NCBI RefSeq assembly: GCF_040544555.1
Contig: NZ_JBEPKD010000006.1
Location: 62,001-126,000, forward strand
Source: Halalkalibacter oceani
GTDB lineage: Bacteria; Bacillota; Bacilli; Bacillales; Bacillaceae_D
DNA: 64,000 nt
Direction: 5' to 3'
The translations under genes and the position numbers were made by a program. The notes beneath the pieces are model-generated. The model did not search any database. It worked only from the letters and a program-made list of their open reading frames with translations, and was not told the origin of the DNA. Shown here piece after piece: positions 24,230 through 33,347 of the stretch (within the stretch, counting starts at the first letter, position 1; each line of letters starts with the position of its first letter).

Positions 24230-24270
24230 AGGGGCCGGGCAAAAGATTTTTTTATCTTTTGCCCGGTCCT
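24230..24270 (-). terminator. Hairpin overlapping the 3' end of the sensor kinase gene
   Basis: AGGGGCCGGGCAAAAGAT and ATCTTTTGCCCGGTCCT pair over about 17 bp. On the minus strand a T-free loop is followed by the descending arm, and the kinase stop codon (TAA at 24252-24254) lies in the loop, so the last sense codons form part of the stem. Confidence 0.65.
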
Positions 24271-27200
24271 ACAGTGTTTTGCAACGGAACACGGAAGGAA
24301 ACAGTTGTCCCCTTGTTTGCAGTGCTTTGGATGACCAATCCGTGTCCGTACAGCTGTTTAAGCCGCCGGTCGGTGTTGTACAGACCAACGCCCTTTCCCG
24401 GTTTGGCTTGAGTGAACGCTCCCCGGGTTATTTCTGCAGGCATTCCTACCCCGTCGTCAGAGATCGATATCGTCACTTCCTGTTCGTCTCTGATGATAGC
24501 AAGTCGGATCGTTCCCCCTTCAGCCTGCTTTAAAATCCCGTGATTCAAGGCATTTTCCACCAATGTCTGGATCGAAAGAGGAGGAACGTCAACCTCAATC
24601 TCTTCTTCTCCTTCCCAAATCACGTTTAAGCGATCACCGAATCTTGCCTGTTCAATAAATAAGTAGGAGCGAACGACCGCAAGCTCCTGCTGTAGCGGAA
24701 TCGCCTGTTTTGAGTTTTCAAAATCAAAGCCTGACTGCAAATAGTCAATAAAGGCTTCAAAGACAGCTCTCATTTTTTGCTGATCATATTCCATTAAAGC
24801 AAGTATCGTATTCAGTGTATTAAACAAAAAGTGCGGTTGGATTTGTGCCTGCAGCCATGCCGCTTCCATTCGTAAATGCTCGGAAGTCGTTTGCTTAATG
24901 TGAACCAATGTCCGGACGCGCGCTCGCAGCTCTAAAGAATTAACAGGCTTTGTAATATAGTCGTTTGCGCCGGATTGGAAGCCGGTATAAATGTCTTCCG
25001 GACGATTGCGCGCCGTCAGCAATAAAACCGGAAGCTCGGAAATCGTGAAGCGTTTACGAATTATTTCGGTTAGCTCATAGCCGGACATTTGCGGCATCAT
25101 CACATCACTGATGACCAAATCCCAATTCGGATCTGTCAATTTTTCCAGCGCTTCCTCTCCGCTTAAAGCAGTTGTAATGGCATAATGCTCTGCTGAAATT
25201 GTTTTGTCCATAATATGCAAATTGACGGGATCATCATCGACAATTAAAATATTCGCCACAGCCGGCAGATTTTCTTCATTTGCTGGCTCTGAAGCATGAA
25301 TCGAGGCTCCGGATTGCTCAGGTTCAATAAACAGCTCATTCTGTTCAAGACTTTCAGGAATTTCATCTGCTATAGGCAGGAAGAAAGTAAAGGAGGAGCC
25401 GTTTCCTTTGGATGAGGTGACGGTCAGTTCGCCGCCATGAAGCTCGACAAGCTCCTTGCATATTGCCAGCCCGAGCCCGATTCCTCCGGCCGAAGCAGCT
25501 TTTCCTGGATCGCCTTGTTCATATGGTTCAAACATCCGCTTTTGCACATCTTCATCGATTCCCGGCCCGGTATCACTTACGCTAATATAAGCTTTCGTGC
25601 CAACAACTGACGCGTGAATGGTAATAGAGCCGTTTTCCGTATACTTCACTGCATTATGGGCAAGGTTGAACAGAATTTGAAGTAAACGATTCTCATCAGC
25701 CTTCACAGCAGGAAAATCGCCGGTTACTTTCGATATGAAGCGGATCGGCTTTCCGGCAGCCATAAAGCGCAGCATATCAAGCACTCCTTTTACAACTGCT
25801 GATAAATCGACTGGCTTTAGCTGAAGTCTGATCTGATTTTCCTTTAATTGCGTCATATCGAGAAGGTCGTTAATAAGGAGCTCCATTCTGCGACCGACTG
25901 TCAGCAGAAGCTCCAGATCATGCCTGCTTTCGGCTCTGATCGCCGCTCGTTCGGTTTTTAACACATGTTCGGCGATATTGACAATGCCATGAAGCGGATT
26001 GCGCAATTCATGGGATGTATTGGCGAGAAACTCATCTTTTTTCTTGTTGGCCCATTTCAGCCGTTCTGATAGCAGCTTTGTCCGTTCGACATTGCGAAAG
26101 TAGCGTTTGAACCAAAAGATACAGAAAATTATGATCGCAAACAGGAGGTCGAACGGGTAAAACACATACACAGGAGTAATTCTCGGACTTAATACAAGCC
26201 AGACGACATTGCTCGTTACTGCTGTTACACCTAACATAATATAAACGCTGTCCGCCATTCCGTGGAACGTCACACGGATCAGCTGAATCGTAATAATCAG
26301 CGAAGGAATCAGCAAGACAAGCAGCAACAGTGATTTGACGCTCAATATCATCGAAACCGGTGCCAGGATAATAAAAGTGAGATAGACCAGACAGCCCAGA
26401 CGCATGAGCCGGAAAAGCCGGTTGTTCATATAGTCCGGTATTAAATACTTAAAATAAAGCAGTAAGAACAGCATCACCGCTGAATATATGTAATACGTCA
26501 TTTTCATTTGCCAGTCGTAAGGGACGCTCAAAAATACATAGAGAAGCTTACTGTCTGATGCCAAAATCATTAACGTGGCATGAAGCGTAAGCAACATAAA
26601 AAAGATTAATTCTTTTTGCCTGATCCCTAACAGATAAATGAGTCCGGCATAAAGAGAATGAATCAGAAAAACGACTGCGACCATAATCTCGCTGATAAGC
26701 GAGATCAGCTCTTCCCGTTTAAGAACGTCCATATGACCAAGCGTGATGTGCTGTTCAACACTGCCGGGACCAGTATCAGGCAAATTAGCGACTTGAATGA
26801 ACAGGTCGATTTCCTCCGTATCCGCATAGAAATATACATAATACGGAACATTGCGAGAAATAAAATCCGACTGATCAGCAGCTGGAACCCCGGCCTGTCC
26901 GAGTGATTTCCCGTTCAGGTAAACATGGGAGGCTGAACGGATCGACGGAATTCGTATCCCGTAAGGCTTTTCGGTATCTGCTTCGTTTAATAGAAGCCGT
27001 AAATGATAGGTACCGTATTGGAGGGAAGCTTGTTCATTTCCCTTTTCCCATTCGCCTTGAACAGACTGATAACGCTTTTCGGACGATTCGAGGTCCTCTG
27101 TTTGATGAAGCAGCTGGTTCGGGTAAAAAGACCAATCTCCGCTTAATGTAATAACGTCATCACTTGGCATGTTCTCGCTGCGCAGATCAAGAACGCCATC

Positions 27201-27311
27201 ATTAGCGTAGCGTTCATCCGGAATAACATGGAAGGTGAGCCAAAATAGCCGGATACAAGCCAATACAATGAAAAAAATCGTAATATAGAGAAATAACTTA
27301 GTTTTTTTCAT
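24252..27311 (-). CDS. Hybrid sensor kinase: 7TMR-DISM, HisKA/HATPase, receiver, LytS-type kinase
   Basis: A 1019-aa membrane sensor with two kinase modules. In order: one N-terminal membrane segment, an extracellular jelly-roll-like domain (about 40-200, DISMED2-like), seven membrane segments (about 210-415), HisKA with SHELRNPLHG, HATPase with N box and GIGLGLAICKEL, a receiver domain with DLVISDVMMPQMSG and TKPV, then a LytS-type kinase with QIQPHFLFNTLN and a final HATPase (VENALNHG, GKGVGLYN). Both phospho-acceptor histidines and the receiver Asp are present. Start: ATG 27311 with AGGA five bases upstream is preferred over ATG 27329, which has none. No response regulator gene adjoins it, so the output partner is elsewhere. 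Confidence 0.9.
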   Translation of the reverse strand: MKKTKLFLYITIFFIVLACIRLFWLTFHVIPDERYANDGVLDLRSENMPSDDVITLSGDWSFYPNQLLHQTEDLESSEKRYQSVQGEWEKGNEQASLQYGTYHLRLLLNEADTEKPYGIRIPSIRSASHVYLNGKSLGQAGVPAADQSDFISRNVPYYVYFYADTEEIDLFIQVANLPDTGPGSVEQHITLGHMDVLKREELISLISEIMVAVVFLIHSLYAGLIYLLGIRQKELIFFMLLTLHATLMILASDSKLLYVFLSVPYDWQMKMTYYIYSAVMLFLLLYFKYLIPDYMNNRLFRLMRLGCLVYLTFIILAPVSMILSVKSLLLLVLLIPSLIITIQLIRVTFHGMADSVYIMLGVTAVTSNVVWLVLSPRITPVYVFYPFDLLFAIIIFCIFWFKRYFRNVERTKLLSERLKWANKKKDEFLANTSHELRNPLHGIVNIAEHVLKTERAAIRAESRHDLELLLTVGRRMELLINDLLDMTQLKENQIRLQLKPVDLSAVVKGVLDMLRFMAAGKPIRFISKVTGDFPAVKADENRLLQILFNLAHNAVKYTENGSITIHASVVGTKAYISVSDTGPGIDEDVQKRMFEPYEQGDPGKAASAGGIGLGLAICKELVELHGGELTVTSSKGNGSSFTFFLPIADEIPESLEQNELFIEPEQSGASIHASEPANEENLPAVANILIVDDDPVNLHIMDKTISAEHYAITTALSGEEALEKLTDPNWDLVISDVMMPQMSGYELTEIIRKRFTISELPVLLLTARNRPEDIYTGFQSGANDYITKPVNSLELRARVRTLVHIKQTTSEHLRMEAAWLQAQIQPHFLFNTLNTILALMEYDQQKMRAVFEAFIDYLQSGFDFENSKQAIPLQQELAVVRSYLFIEQARFGDRLNVIWEGEEEIEVDVPPLSIQTLVENALNHGILKQAEGGTIRLAIIRDEQEVTISISDDGVGMPAEITRGAFTQAKPGKGVGLYNTDRRLKQLYGHGLVIQSTANKGTTVSFRVPLQNTVGPGKR

Positions 27312-27424
27312 GAAATCCTCATTTCGCAATCAGCTAGATTGCTAGTTAAACGATAACGTTTTTTTACTCGTATTATGATACAACTGTTGCCGGAAAAGCA
27401 AGAAAACTTAGAAAAAAGCAAGAG

Positions 27425-27466
27425 ACTTAGCCGGAAGGGGTAATTTTCCCTTTTGGCTAAGCCTGC
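27425..27466 (-). terminator. Terminator of selO
   Basis: On the minus strand, GGCTTAGCCAAAAGGG pairs with CCCCTTCCGGCTAAG and is followed after a few bases by a run of T (complement of GAAAAAAGCA). It begins 13 bp after the selO stop codon. Confidence 0.75.
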
Positions 27467-27478
27467 TGCCTTGCACAT

Positions 27479-28957
27479 TCATGTGCCGCAATACGTCTGA
27501 TAAGGCTGGGAGGGCGGGGGAGGTAAGACGGCATACGCGGTTTGCTCGGGCGAGTAGGCGTATGGATCGGCCAGAGCAGCGAGGAGGCGGTGCAGCACGT
27601 CATAGTCTCCATGATCAACTGCGGCGGCTAATGCTTCTTCCACGAGGTGATTGCGTGGAATAATCGCTGGATTATGGCGCTTCATAAGCTGCTTGCTCTC
27701 CGCTTCCGGGCAAGTCTGGCGGCCGAGTCTCGATTGCCAGCGTTCTTCCCATTGTTTGAACGCTGAGCCGGCAAAAAGAGCGGTATCTGCTGGATATTCT
27801 CCAAGCGTCAGGGCGCGGAACGTATTGGTGTAGTCTGCTTTTTCCTGCTGCATCATACCGAGCAGGTCTTCCACTAACGAGATATCCTGTTTTTCTTCGT
27901 TGGTGATTCCGAGTTTGGCCCGCATTCCGTTTAGCCATTCTTGGCGGAATTGTGAGGCGAAATTGGAAATGACGTCCTGAGCCTGATCGACGGCTGCTTG
28001 CTCATCGTCATCAAGCAGCGGCAAGAGCGCTTCCGCAAAACGGGCAAGATTCCATTCGCCAATCCGCGGCTGGTTGCCGTAAGCATAACGGCCTTGGACA
28101 TCAATCGAGCTAAATACGGTTTTCGGATCGAAGATGTCCATAAAGGCGCATGGTCCATAATCGATCGTTTCCCCACTGATCGTCATGTTGTCCGTATTCA
28201 TAACGCCATGAATAAAGCCGGCGAGCTGCCACTTGGCGATTAGCTGGGCTTGGCGTGCGGCAACCTGCTGCAGCAAAGACAAATAACGGTTCTGACCGGC
28301 CGGGAGATCAGAAAAATGGCGGTCCCAGGCATAGTCAGCCAGTGCTTGCAGATCCTTTTTCGAACCCCATCTGGCCGCATATTGAAATGTGCCGACACGC
28401 AAATGACTAGCGGCGACACGGGTAAGAACAGCGCCCGGCAGTTCGGTTTCCCGATACACGACTTCCCCCGTTGCGACGACTGCGAGACTGCGGGTCGTAG
28501 GAATGCCAAGCGCGTGCATCGCTTCACTGATCACATACTCGCGCAGCATCGGACCGAGAGCAGCGCGCCCGTCCCCACCGCGCGAATAGGGTGTGCGTCC
28601 GGAGCCTTTAAGCTGAATATCAACTCGTTCACCAGTCGGAGTCAGATGTTCCCCGAGCAATAGAGCCCGTCCATCACCGAGCATCGTAAAATGTCCAAAT
28701 TGATGTCCGGCATAAGCCTGGGCGAGCGGATAAGCGCCCTCGGGCATTTGGTTGCCTGCAAAAATTTCGACTCCTTCTTTGCTTTTAAGCGCTTCACTTT
28801 GAAAGCCTAAAGCAGAAGCCAGGGAATCGTTGAAGATCACAAGTTCCGGCGAGGGTACGGGAGGCGGAGTAAGATGAGTAAAAAAGATGTCCGGCAGGCG
28901 TGCATAGCTGTTGTCCAGATTCCATCCTTGATGCGGAAAGTCGTTGTTTGTCTTCAT
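27479..28957 (-). CDS. selO: Protein adenylyltransferase SelO (YdiU/UPF0061)
   Basis: A pseudokinase-fold enzyme that transfers AMP from ATP to Ser/Thr/Tyr of target proteins in redox stress. 492 residues from ATG 28957, which has AAAGGTGAT in front; GTG 28966 and ATG 28963 are too close to that site. Family blocks seen are YAGHQFGHFTMLGDGRA, LKGSGRTPYSRGGDGRA (ATP loop with the conserved Lys), the FIHGVMNTDNMTISGETIDYGPCAFMD active-site segment with the D-N pair and the DYGP motif, and PRIGEWNLARFAEALLPL. The C-terminus ends YCGT and lacks a selenocysteine or CxxU-type extension. Confidence 0.95.
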   Translation of the reverse strand: MKTNNDFPHQGWNLDNSYARLPDIFFTHLTPPPVPSPELVIFNDSLASALGFQSEALKSKEGVEIFAGNQMPEGAYPLAQAYAGHQFGHFTMLGDGRALLLGEHLTPTGERVDIQLKGSGRTPYSRGGDGRAALGPMLREYVISEAMHALGIPTTRSLAVVATGEVVYRETELPGAVLTRVAASHLRVGTFQYAARWGSKKDLQALADYAWDRHFSDLPAGQNRYLSLLQQVAARQAQLIAKWQLAGFIHGVMNTDNMTISGETIDYGPCAFMDIFDPKTVFSSIDVQGRYAYGNQPRIGEWNLARFAEALLPLLDDDEQAAVDQAQDVISNFASQFRQEWLNGMRAKLGITNEEKQDISLVEDLLGMMQQEKADYTNTFRALTLGEYPADTALFAGSAFKQWEERWQSRLGRQTCPEAESKQLMKRHNPAIIPRNHLVEEALAAAVDHGDYDVLHRLLAALADPYAYSPEQTAYAVLPPPPSQPYQTYCGT

Positions 28958-29190
28958 GATCATCACCTTTTCGGCTTTGTTTTCAAAAGAACTTTAGCAT
29001 ATTATAGCATGGAAGCAAAGCAGGTTAGAAAGATGGCAAAAGGAGAAGGCGCAATAATTTCGAAAGCAGAAAATGAGGCGGCGGTTTTAGGCCGGCACAA
29101 GTGAGCAGAAAGAAAAGCCCTGTTCACCTTTATTATGATATGCAGACTCTACGTGCCGCCGTACCTCAATGCGGGAGGAAGTCCAAGACA

Positions 29191-29793
29191 CTATTCAGCA
29201 GCAAGCTCACTTTCTGTGACCCATTTATGATTCTCCACTTCTTCTCCGCTTGTTGTGGACGTGTAGGTGACCATGTAAACAGTCGTTTCTTCAGCGGACT
29301 CAATTGTTGCTGTTGCTCCTTCCATTCCTTCCATATGATCGGCCAGTAAAATCACGTCTGTTCCTGGCGCAATTACCTGATCTTCTGTCGCTTTTTCAAT
29401 TTCCTCATGAACAACCCATTTATGATGTTCAACTGGTTCGCCCCCGGTTGTTGGAGTGTAGGTGACGACGTAAGCAACCGTATCGTAAGCTCCTGTGATT
29501 GTTGCCTCGGCACCTTGCATTCCCGGCATATGATCGGTTTGAAGAACGGCGTGACTGCCGACTTCATAAGCGGGGTTTTCGGCAGGCTGTAAATTGTCAG
29601 GAACCTCACCGGAGCTTGAATGATCCATTTCTGCATGAGAGCCGTGATCGGCCGTCTCCTCCACGTCATGGTTCATCTCCACTGGCTCCTCGTTGTCTCC
29701 AGGTGCCGTCTTGTCCTGATTGGCGCCGCACGCTGTCAGCGCCAATGCAGCAAAAGCAGCTAACATTCCGATTCCGAATTTTTTCTTTTGCAT
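29191..29793 (-). CDS. ydhK: YdhK family lipoprotein with two DUF1541 repeats
   Basis: 200-residue surface lipoprotein with a lipobox LTAC (Cys22). A His/Met/Asp-rich linker follows (MNHDVEETADHGSHAEMDHS), then two copies of the DUF1541 domain (about 76-132 and 140-196). Each copy carries a DHMxGM motif and a tail xxHKWV. The repeated DHM-GM and His-rich segment suggest metal (copper-like) binding, an inference. The gene is divergent from a two-component system whose kinase starts 167 bp away, so co-regulation is likely. Confidence 0.85.
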   Translation of the reverse strand: MQKKKFGIGMLAAFAALALTACGANQDKTAPGDNEEPVEMNHDVEETADHGSHAEMDHSSSGEVPDNLQPAENPAYEVGSHAVLQTDHMPGMQGAEATITGAYDTVAYVVTYTPTTGGEPVEHHKWVVHEEIEKATEDQVIAPGTDVILLADHMEGMEGATATIESAEETTVYMVTYTSTTSGEEVENHKWVTESELAAE

Positions 29794-29959
29794 TATTTAT
29801 CCCTCTTTTCTTTCTATGTTATGAGTAGTTTACCCATTAAATTTGCAAGAGTTGTGCAGAAAGTATGGCACTTTTTAAAAAGAAAAAATAGATTCTGCAC
29901 AAAAAATCGAAAATTGTGCGGTACACTTATCGTAAGACAGGATATAAAAGAGGGTAGCT

Positions 29960-31348
29960 ATGGTTACGAAACTTTCGTTGAAAATCGGATTGCTATTTTT
30001 TTTCTTCATTTTGCTAATTGAGTCATTTTTGTTTGTTACTCTCTACTTTACTTTAGTGAACGAGAGGGTGGAGGAAATCGTTGGCAATCTCCTGGCGCGT
30101 GGAAATACGCACCGGGAAGTATTGGAGGACAGCTTTGAGCAAACAACCTTGGAGCACGTCGGCATGATGGAATCCGCTTCGGATTTTATTGTCATTATTA
30201 CGGATGAAAGTGGAAATGTGATCGTTCATTCAGATCCAATCGCTCCAGAAATAGACGAGATTCTAAGGCATACCGATTTAACGAACATCCCAATTGAAGG
30301 GAAAGTGCTTGAGGAGCGCTGGAATGAAAAAGATTATATTGCCACAGATAGTCCGATTACGATAAACGGTGAGCATAGCGGCCATGTTTTTATGTTTGCT
30401 GATACGAATCAAATAAAAAAAATTGTCGATCATTTACGCCGGCAGTTTATCGTCGTTGGTCTGATTGTCATCGCCACAACGATTTTAACGATTTTCGTTC
30501 TGTCGAAGCTCATCACGCTCCCATTAATCCGGATGAAGGAGGCGACAGAACAATTAAGCCAAGGACATAACAAGGTTCTGCTGAACATTGAGCGCAAAGA
30601 TGAATTAGGGGAACTGGCTAACGCGATTACGAGGCTTTCAACCGACTTAGCGCGCTTAAAAAGCGCCCGCAATGAATTTCTGGCGAGCATTTCCCATGAG
30701 TTGCGCACCCCTTTAACATATTTAAAAGGCTATGCTGATATTGTCAGTCGCCCGGAAACTTCCGAAGCAAATAAACAGGAATACATCGCGATCATCCGTG
30801 AAGAAAGCGAATATTTATCAGCACTTGTAAAGCGCTTATTTGAACTGGCCCAATTAGATAAAAATCAATTCATCATTGAAAAGCAACAGGTGAAGCTGGC
30901 TGACTTGCTCCGCACGATTATCGATTTGATCCGTCCGATGTTTAGCGCAAAAGATGTCCAGCTGGTACTATTATGTAAGGAAGACATCACTGCGTGTATC
31001 GATCCGGAACGATTTCAGCAGGTGCTGTTAAATGTATTGGATAATGCCAAGAAACATTCCCCCGCGAAGACACAGGTCACGGTGAAAGTGACCTGTACGG
31101 CGCAGCATATTACAATAATCGTAAAAGATCAAGGAGAAGGCATTCCGTCAGAGGAGCTCCCCTATGTGTTTGAGCGGCTTTATCGCGTGGAAAAGTCAAG
31201 ATCGAGGCAAAGTGGAGGGATGGGACTTGGACTTGCGATTGCAAAGGAAATAATCGAATCTCATGGTGGAATGATGAAGATTGACAGTGTGTCTGGTGAA
31301 GGGACATGTGTGAGTATAAAGCTGGAAAGAGGTGAGGGATGTGCATAA
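29960..31348 (+). CDS. Sensor histidine kinase (HAMP-HisKA-HATPase)
   Basis: 462-aa membrane kinase. TM1 is at about 9-30, an extracellular sensor domain at about 31-160 (PAS/CHASE-like, with FIVIITDESGNVIVHSD), TM2 at about 166-187, then HAMP (ITLPLIRMKEATEQLSQG), HisKA with SISHELRTPLTY, and HATPase with LNVLDNAKKH, DQGEGIP and GGMGLGLAIAKEI. GAGGGTAGC precedes the ATG. The 3' end overlaps the response regulator gene by 8 bp; kinase-before-regulator is the less common order. The divergent YdhK lipoprotein is the likely target, perhaps with other envelope or metal-stress genes. Confidence 0.92.
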   Translation: MVTKLSLKIGLLFFFFILLIESFLFVTLYFTLVNERVEEIVGNLLARGNTHREVLEDSFEQTTLEHVGMMESASDFIVIITDESGNVIVHSDPIAPEIDEILRHTDLTNIPIEGKVLEERWNEKDYIATDSPITINGEHSGHVFMFADTNQIKKIVDHLRRQFIVVGLIVIATTILTIFVLSKLITLPLIRMKEATEQLSQGHNKVLLNIERKDELGELANAITRLSTDLARLKSARNEFLASISHELRTPLTYLKGYADIVSRPETSEANKQEYIAIIREESEYLSALVKRLFELAQLDKNQFIIEKQQVKLADLLRTIIDLIRPMFSAKDVQLVLLCKEDITACIDPERFQQVLLNVLDNAKKHSPAKTQVTVKVTCTAQHITIIVKDQGEGIPSEELPYVFERLYRVEKSRSRQSGGMGLGLAIAKEIIESHGGMMKIDSVSGEGTCVSIKLERGEGCA

Positions 31349-32018
31349 ACTATTACTTGTGGATGATGAAAAGCGAATGCTGGACCTCATTGCATTGTAC
31401 TTGAAACCTCATTATTATTATTGCCAAAAAGCGTTGGGTCCGTACGAAGCTCTCTCGTATTTAGAAAAAGAATCTTATGATCTCGTTTTGCTGGATATTA
31501 TGATGCCGGAATTGGACGGCTTTGTCCTGTGTGAGAAAATTAGGGGCTTTTCCGATGTTCCGATTTTAATGCTGACGGCTCGAGGACAGCAGGAGGATAT
31601 CGTAAAAGGGCTGAAAATGGGAGCAGATGATTATGTGACGAAGCCTTTTCATGAAGAAGAGCTGTTGGCTCGAATAGAAGCATTGCTGCGGAGGAGCCCG
31701 AAGAAGAGCCTTGTTGAAGTTGATGGGCTAGTTTGGGACGAGGATCATTTTCAGCTATCCTATCAGCAAAAGCTCATCAAGCTGACGCCGAAAGAGTTTT
31801 TAATGATCGGTCATCTGATGAAAAATCCAAATAAAGTTTTTGCACGTGAGCAATTGATCATGACCATTTGGGGGTTGCATTCTGAAACAGAAGGAAGAAC
31901 AGTTGATTCACATGTCCGCAATGTGCGTGAAAAAATCCGTCAGGCCGGATTTCCGATTGATGACTACTTTCAAACGGTCTGGGGAATCGGCTATAAATGG
32001 GTGAGTCGCAAATCATAA
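31341..32018 (+). CDS. OmpR-family response regulator
   Basis: Receiver domain (about 1-115) with VDDE near the N-terminus, the phospho-acceptor Asp in LVLLDIMMPE, and the conserved Lys in YVTKPF. The OmpR/PhoB winged-helix DNA-binding domain follows (about 125-222, RTVDSHVRNVREKI and GIGYKW). GTG 31341 with GAGGTGAGG in front is preferred; GTG 31332 in the same frame is possible. Partner of the kinase encoded upstream, with overlapping reading frames. Confidence 0.92.
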   Translation: MHKLLLVDDEKRMLDLIALYLKPHYYYCQKALGPYEALSYLEKESYDLVLLDIMMPELDGFVLCEKIRGFSDVPILMLTARGQQEDIVKGLKMGADDYVTKPFHEEELLARIEALLRRSPKKSLVEVDGLVWDEDHFQLSYQQKLIKLTPKEFLMIGHLMKNPNKVFAREQLIMTIWGLHSETEGRTVDSHVRNVREKIRQAGFPIDDYFQTVWGIGYKWVSRKS

Positions 32019-32138
32019 GTTGTGCTGCTCATAATGGAGACCGGAGTAATTATTCGTATTTTCAGAATTTTATTGACCGCGGGGATTGGGAATGATAAAC
32101 TATTCTCAAGTGTTTTTGACTTTTTTGCATTCCTTGAT

Positions 32139-32156
32139 ATTGTAAACGTGTACAAT
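32139..32156. promoter_or_regulatory. LacI-type operator upstream of the LacI gene
   Basis: ATTGTAAACGTGTACAAT is an almost perfect 18-bp palindrome centred on CG (one mismatched pair), the form bound by LacI/GalR proteins. It closely matches the second site at 33292-33307. It lies 45 bp before the regulator start, so autoregulation is likely. Confidence 0.7.
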
Positions 32157-32200
32157 GGAAAAAATAAACATGTAAACATCAGTTGAGGCAGGCGATTTAA

Positions 32201-33238
32201 GTGCAGGTGACGATTAAAGATATAGCGGTGAAGGCAGGCGTTTCGACAGCGACAGTATCAAGAGTGGTAAACAACAATCCTTTTGTGAAGGAAAGTACGA
32301 AGAAGAAAGTATTACAGGCAATTGAAGAGCTGGATTATCAACCAGATTTGATTGCACGAAGCATGGTGATGAAAAGAACGTTCACCGTTGGCTTAATTGT
32401 CGGCAATCTCGGCAATCCGTTTTTTGCGGAGACGGCGGAAGTCATTATTAAAATTGTCGAACGCTACAATTGCCATGTGAATGTATATGTAACCGATGAG
32501 AAAAAAGAAAAAGTGACGGAGTATATCGACCTTCTCGTCAATCGAAGAGTAGATGGGGTCATTATTGGTGCTGCTTTTAAAGACACGTCGTTTGAGAATC
32601 TTGAAAAAAACAACATTCCTTATATCCTTTATAACCGCAAAACGGATCAGGATGATACTGATTACGTGATCCATGACAGCTTTAAAGCGGCGTATACAGC
32701 GGTAAAGCATCTGATCCAATTAGGGCATAAGCGAATCGGCATCATTCATGGGCCCAATAAGTTTAATACGGTGCAGGATCGGATCTCCGGTTATTATGCA
32801 GCGTTAAATGAATACGGTTTGAAGGCTTACGACCATTTTATCCGCTCGGTTGATTTTACGAATACGAAAACCGAAGTGCCAAAGGTATTGGATGAAATGC
32901 GCAGCAAAAAAGTGAAGCCGACAGCTATTTTCACAACGGCTGATCATATTGCGCTCGATGCCCTTAATTATTTAACAAAGCAACATGTCGCCGTCCCGGA
33001 TGACATCGCGCTGATCGGCGTCGATAATATCAGCTTGTCGGGGCACAGCTTAATCGAATTAACGACCGTCGGCATACGGGCAGAAGAGATGGCTCAATTA
33101 GCGGCGGAAAAGCTAATGCAAAAAATCGAAGATAAAAACAGAGCTTCTTCGGCGTCTAATTCGCTGCCGTTTCGTATTACATTAGAGCCGGAGTTAGTGA
33201 TCAGAAATTCATGCGGCTCCAAAAAAGCAAGAACTTAA
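32201..33238 (+). CDS. LacI family transcriptional regulator
   Basis: 345 residues. The N-terminal helix-turn-helix and hinge (TIKDIAVKAGVSTATVSRVV, residues 3-22; YQPDLIARSM) are followed by a periplasmic-binding-like effector domain (about 60-335). GAGGCAGG precedes the GTG start; GTG 32207 is a close alternative. Two near-identical CG-centred palindromes, one before this gene and one before the downstream transporter gene, point to it as the repressor of both. The effector is unknown; LacI proteins commonly bind sugars or sugar acids. Confidence 0.92.
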   Translation: MQVTIKDIAVKAGVSTATVSRVVNNNPFVKESTKKKVLQAIEELDYQPDLIARSMVMKRTFTVGLIVGNLGNPFFAETAEVIIKIVERYNCHVNVYVTDEKKEKVTEYIDLLVNRRVDGVIIGAAFKDTSFENLEKNNIPYILYNRKTDQDDTDYVIHDSFKAAYTAVKHLIQLGHKRIGIIHGPNKFNTVQDRISGYYAALNEYGLKAYDHFIRSVDFTNTKTEVPKVLDEMRSKKVKPTAIFTTADHIALDALNYLTKQHVAVPDDIALIGVDNISLSGHSLIELTTVGIRAEEMAQLAAEKLMQKIEDKNRASSASNSLPFRITLEPELVIRNSCGSKKART

Positions 33239-33291
33239 TCAAAAAAACTGAGAGGAAGGAGGGGATAGCTCGAAGAAAGGCATGTCGTATT

Positions 33292-33307
33292 TTGTAACCG
33301 TTTACAA
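33292..33307. promoter_or_regulatory. LacI-type operator upstream of the MFS transporter gene
   Basis: TTGTAACCGTTTACAA, CG-centred, one mismatched pair, 12 of 16 or more positions shared with the site at 32139-32156. It ends 40 bp before the transporter start. Confidence 0.7.
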
Positions 33308-33347
33308 TTAAAGAATAATGATGTTATGGAAAAGGAGGGGAGATGTC

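Noticed and set aside
29009..29104. 31-aa ORF between selO and ydhK
   Set aside because: Reading frame is coherent and charged, but there is no Shine-Dalgarno sequence and no terminator or promoter context; too weak to list as a gene.
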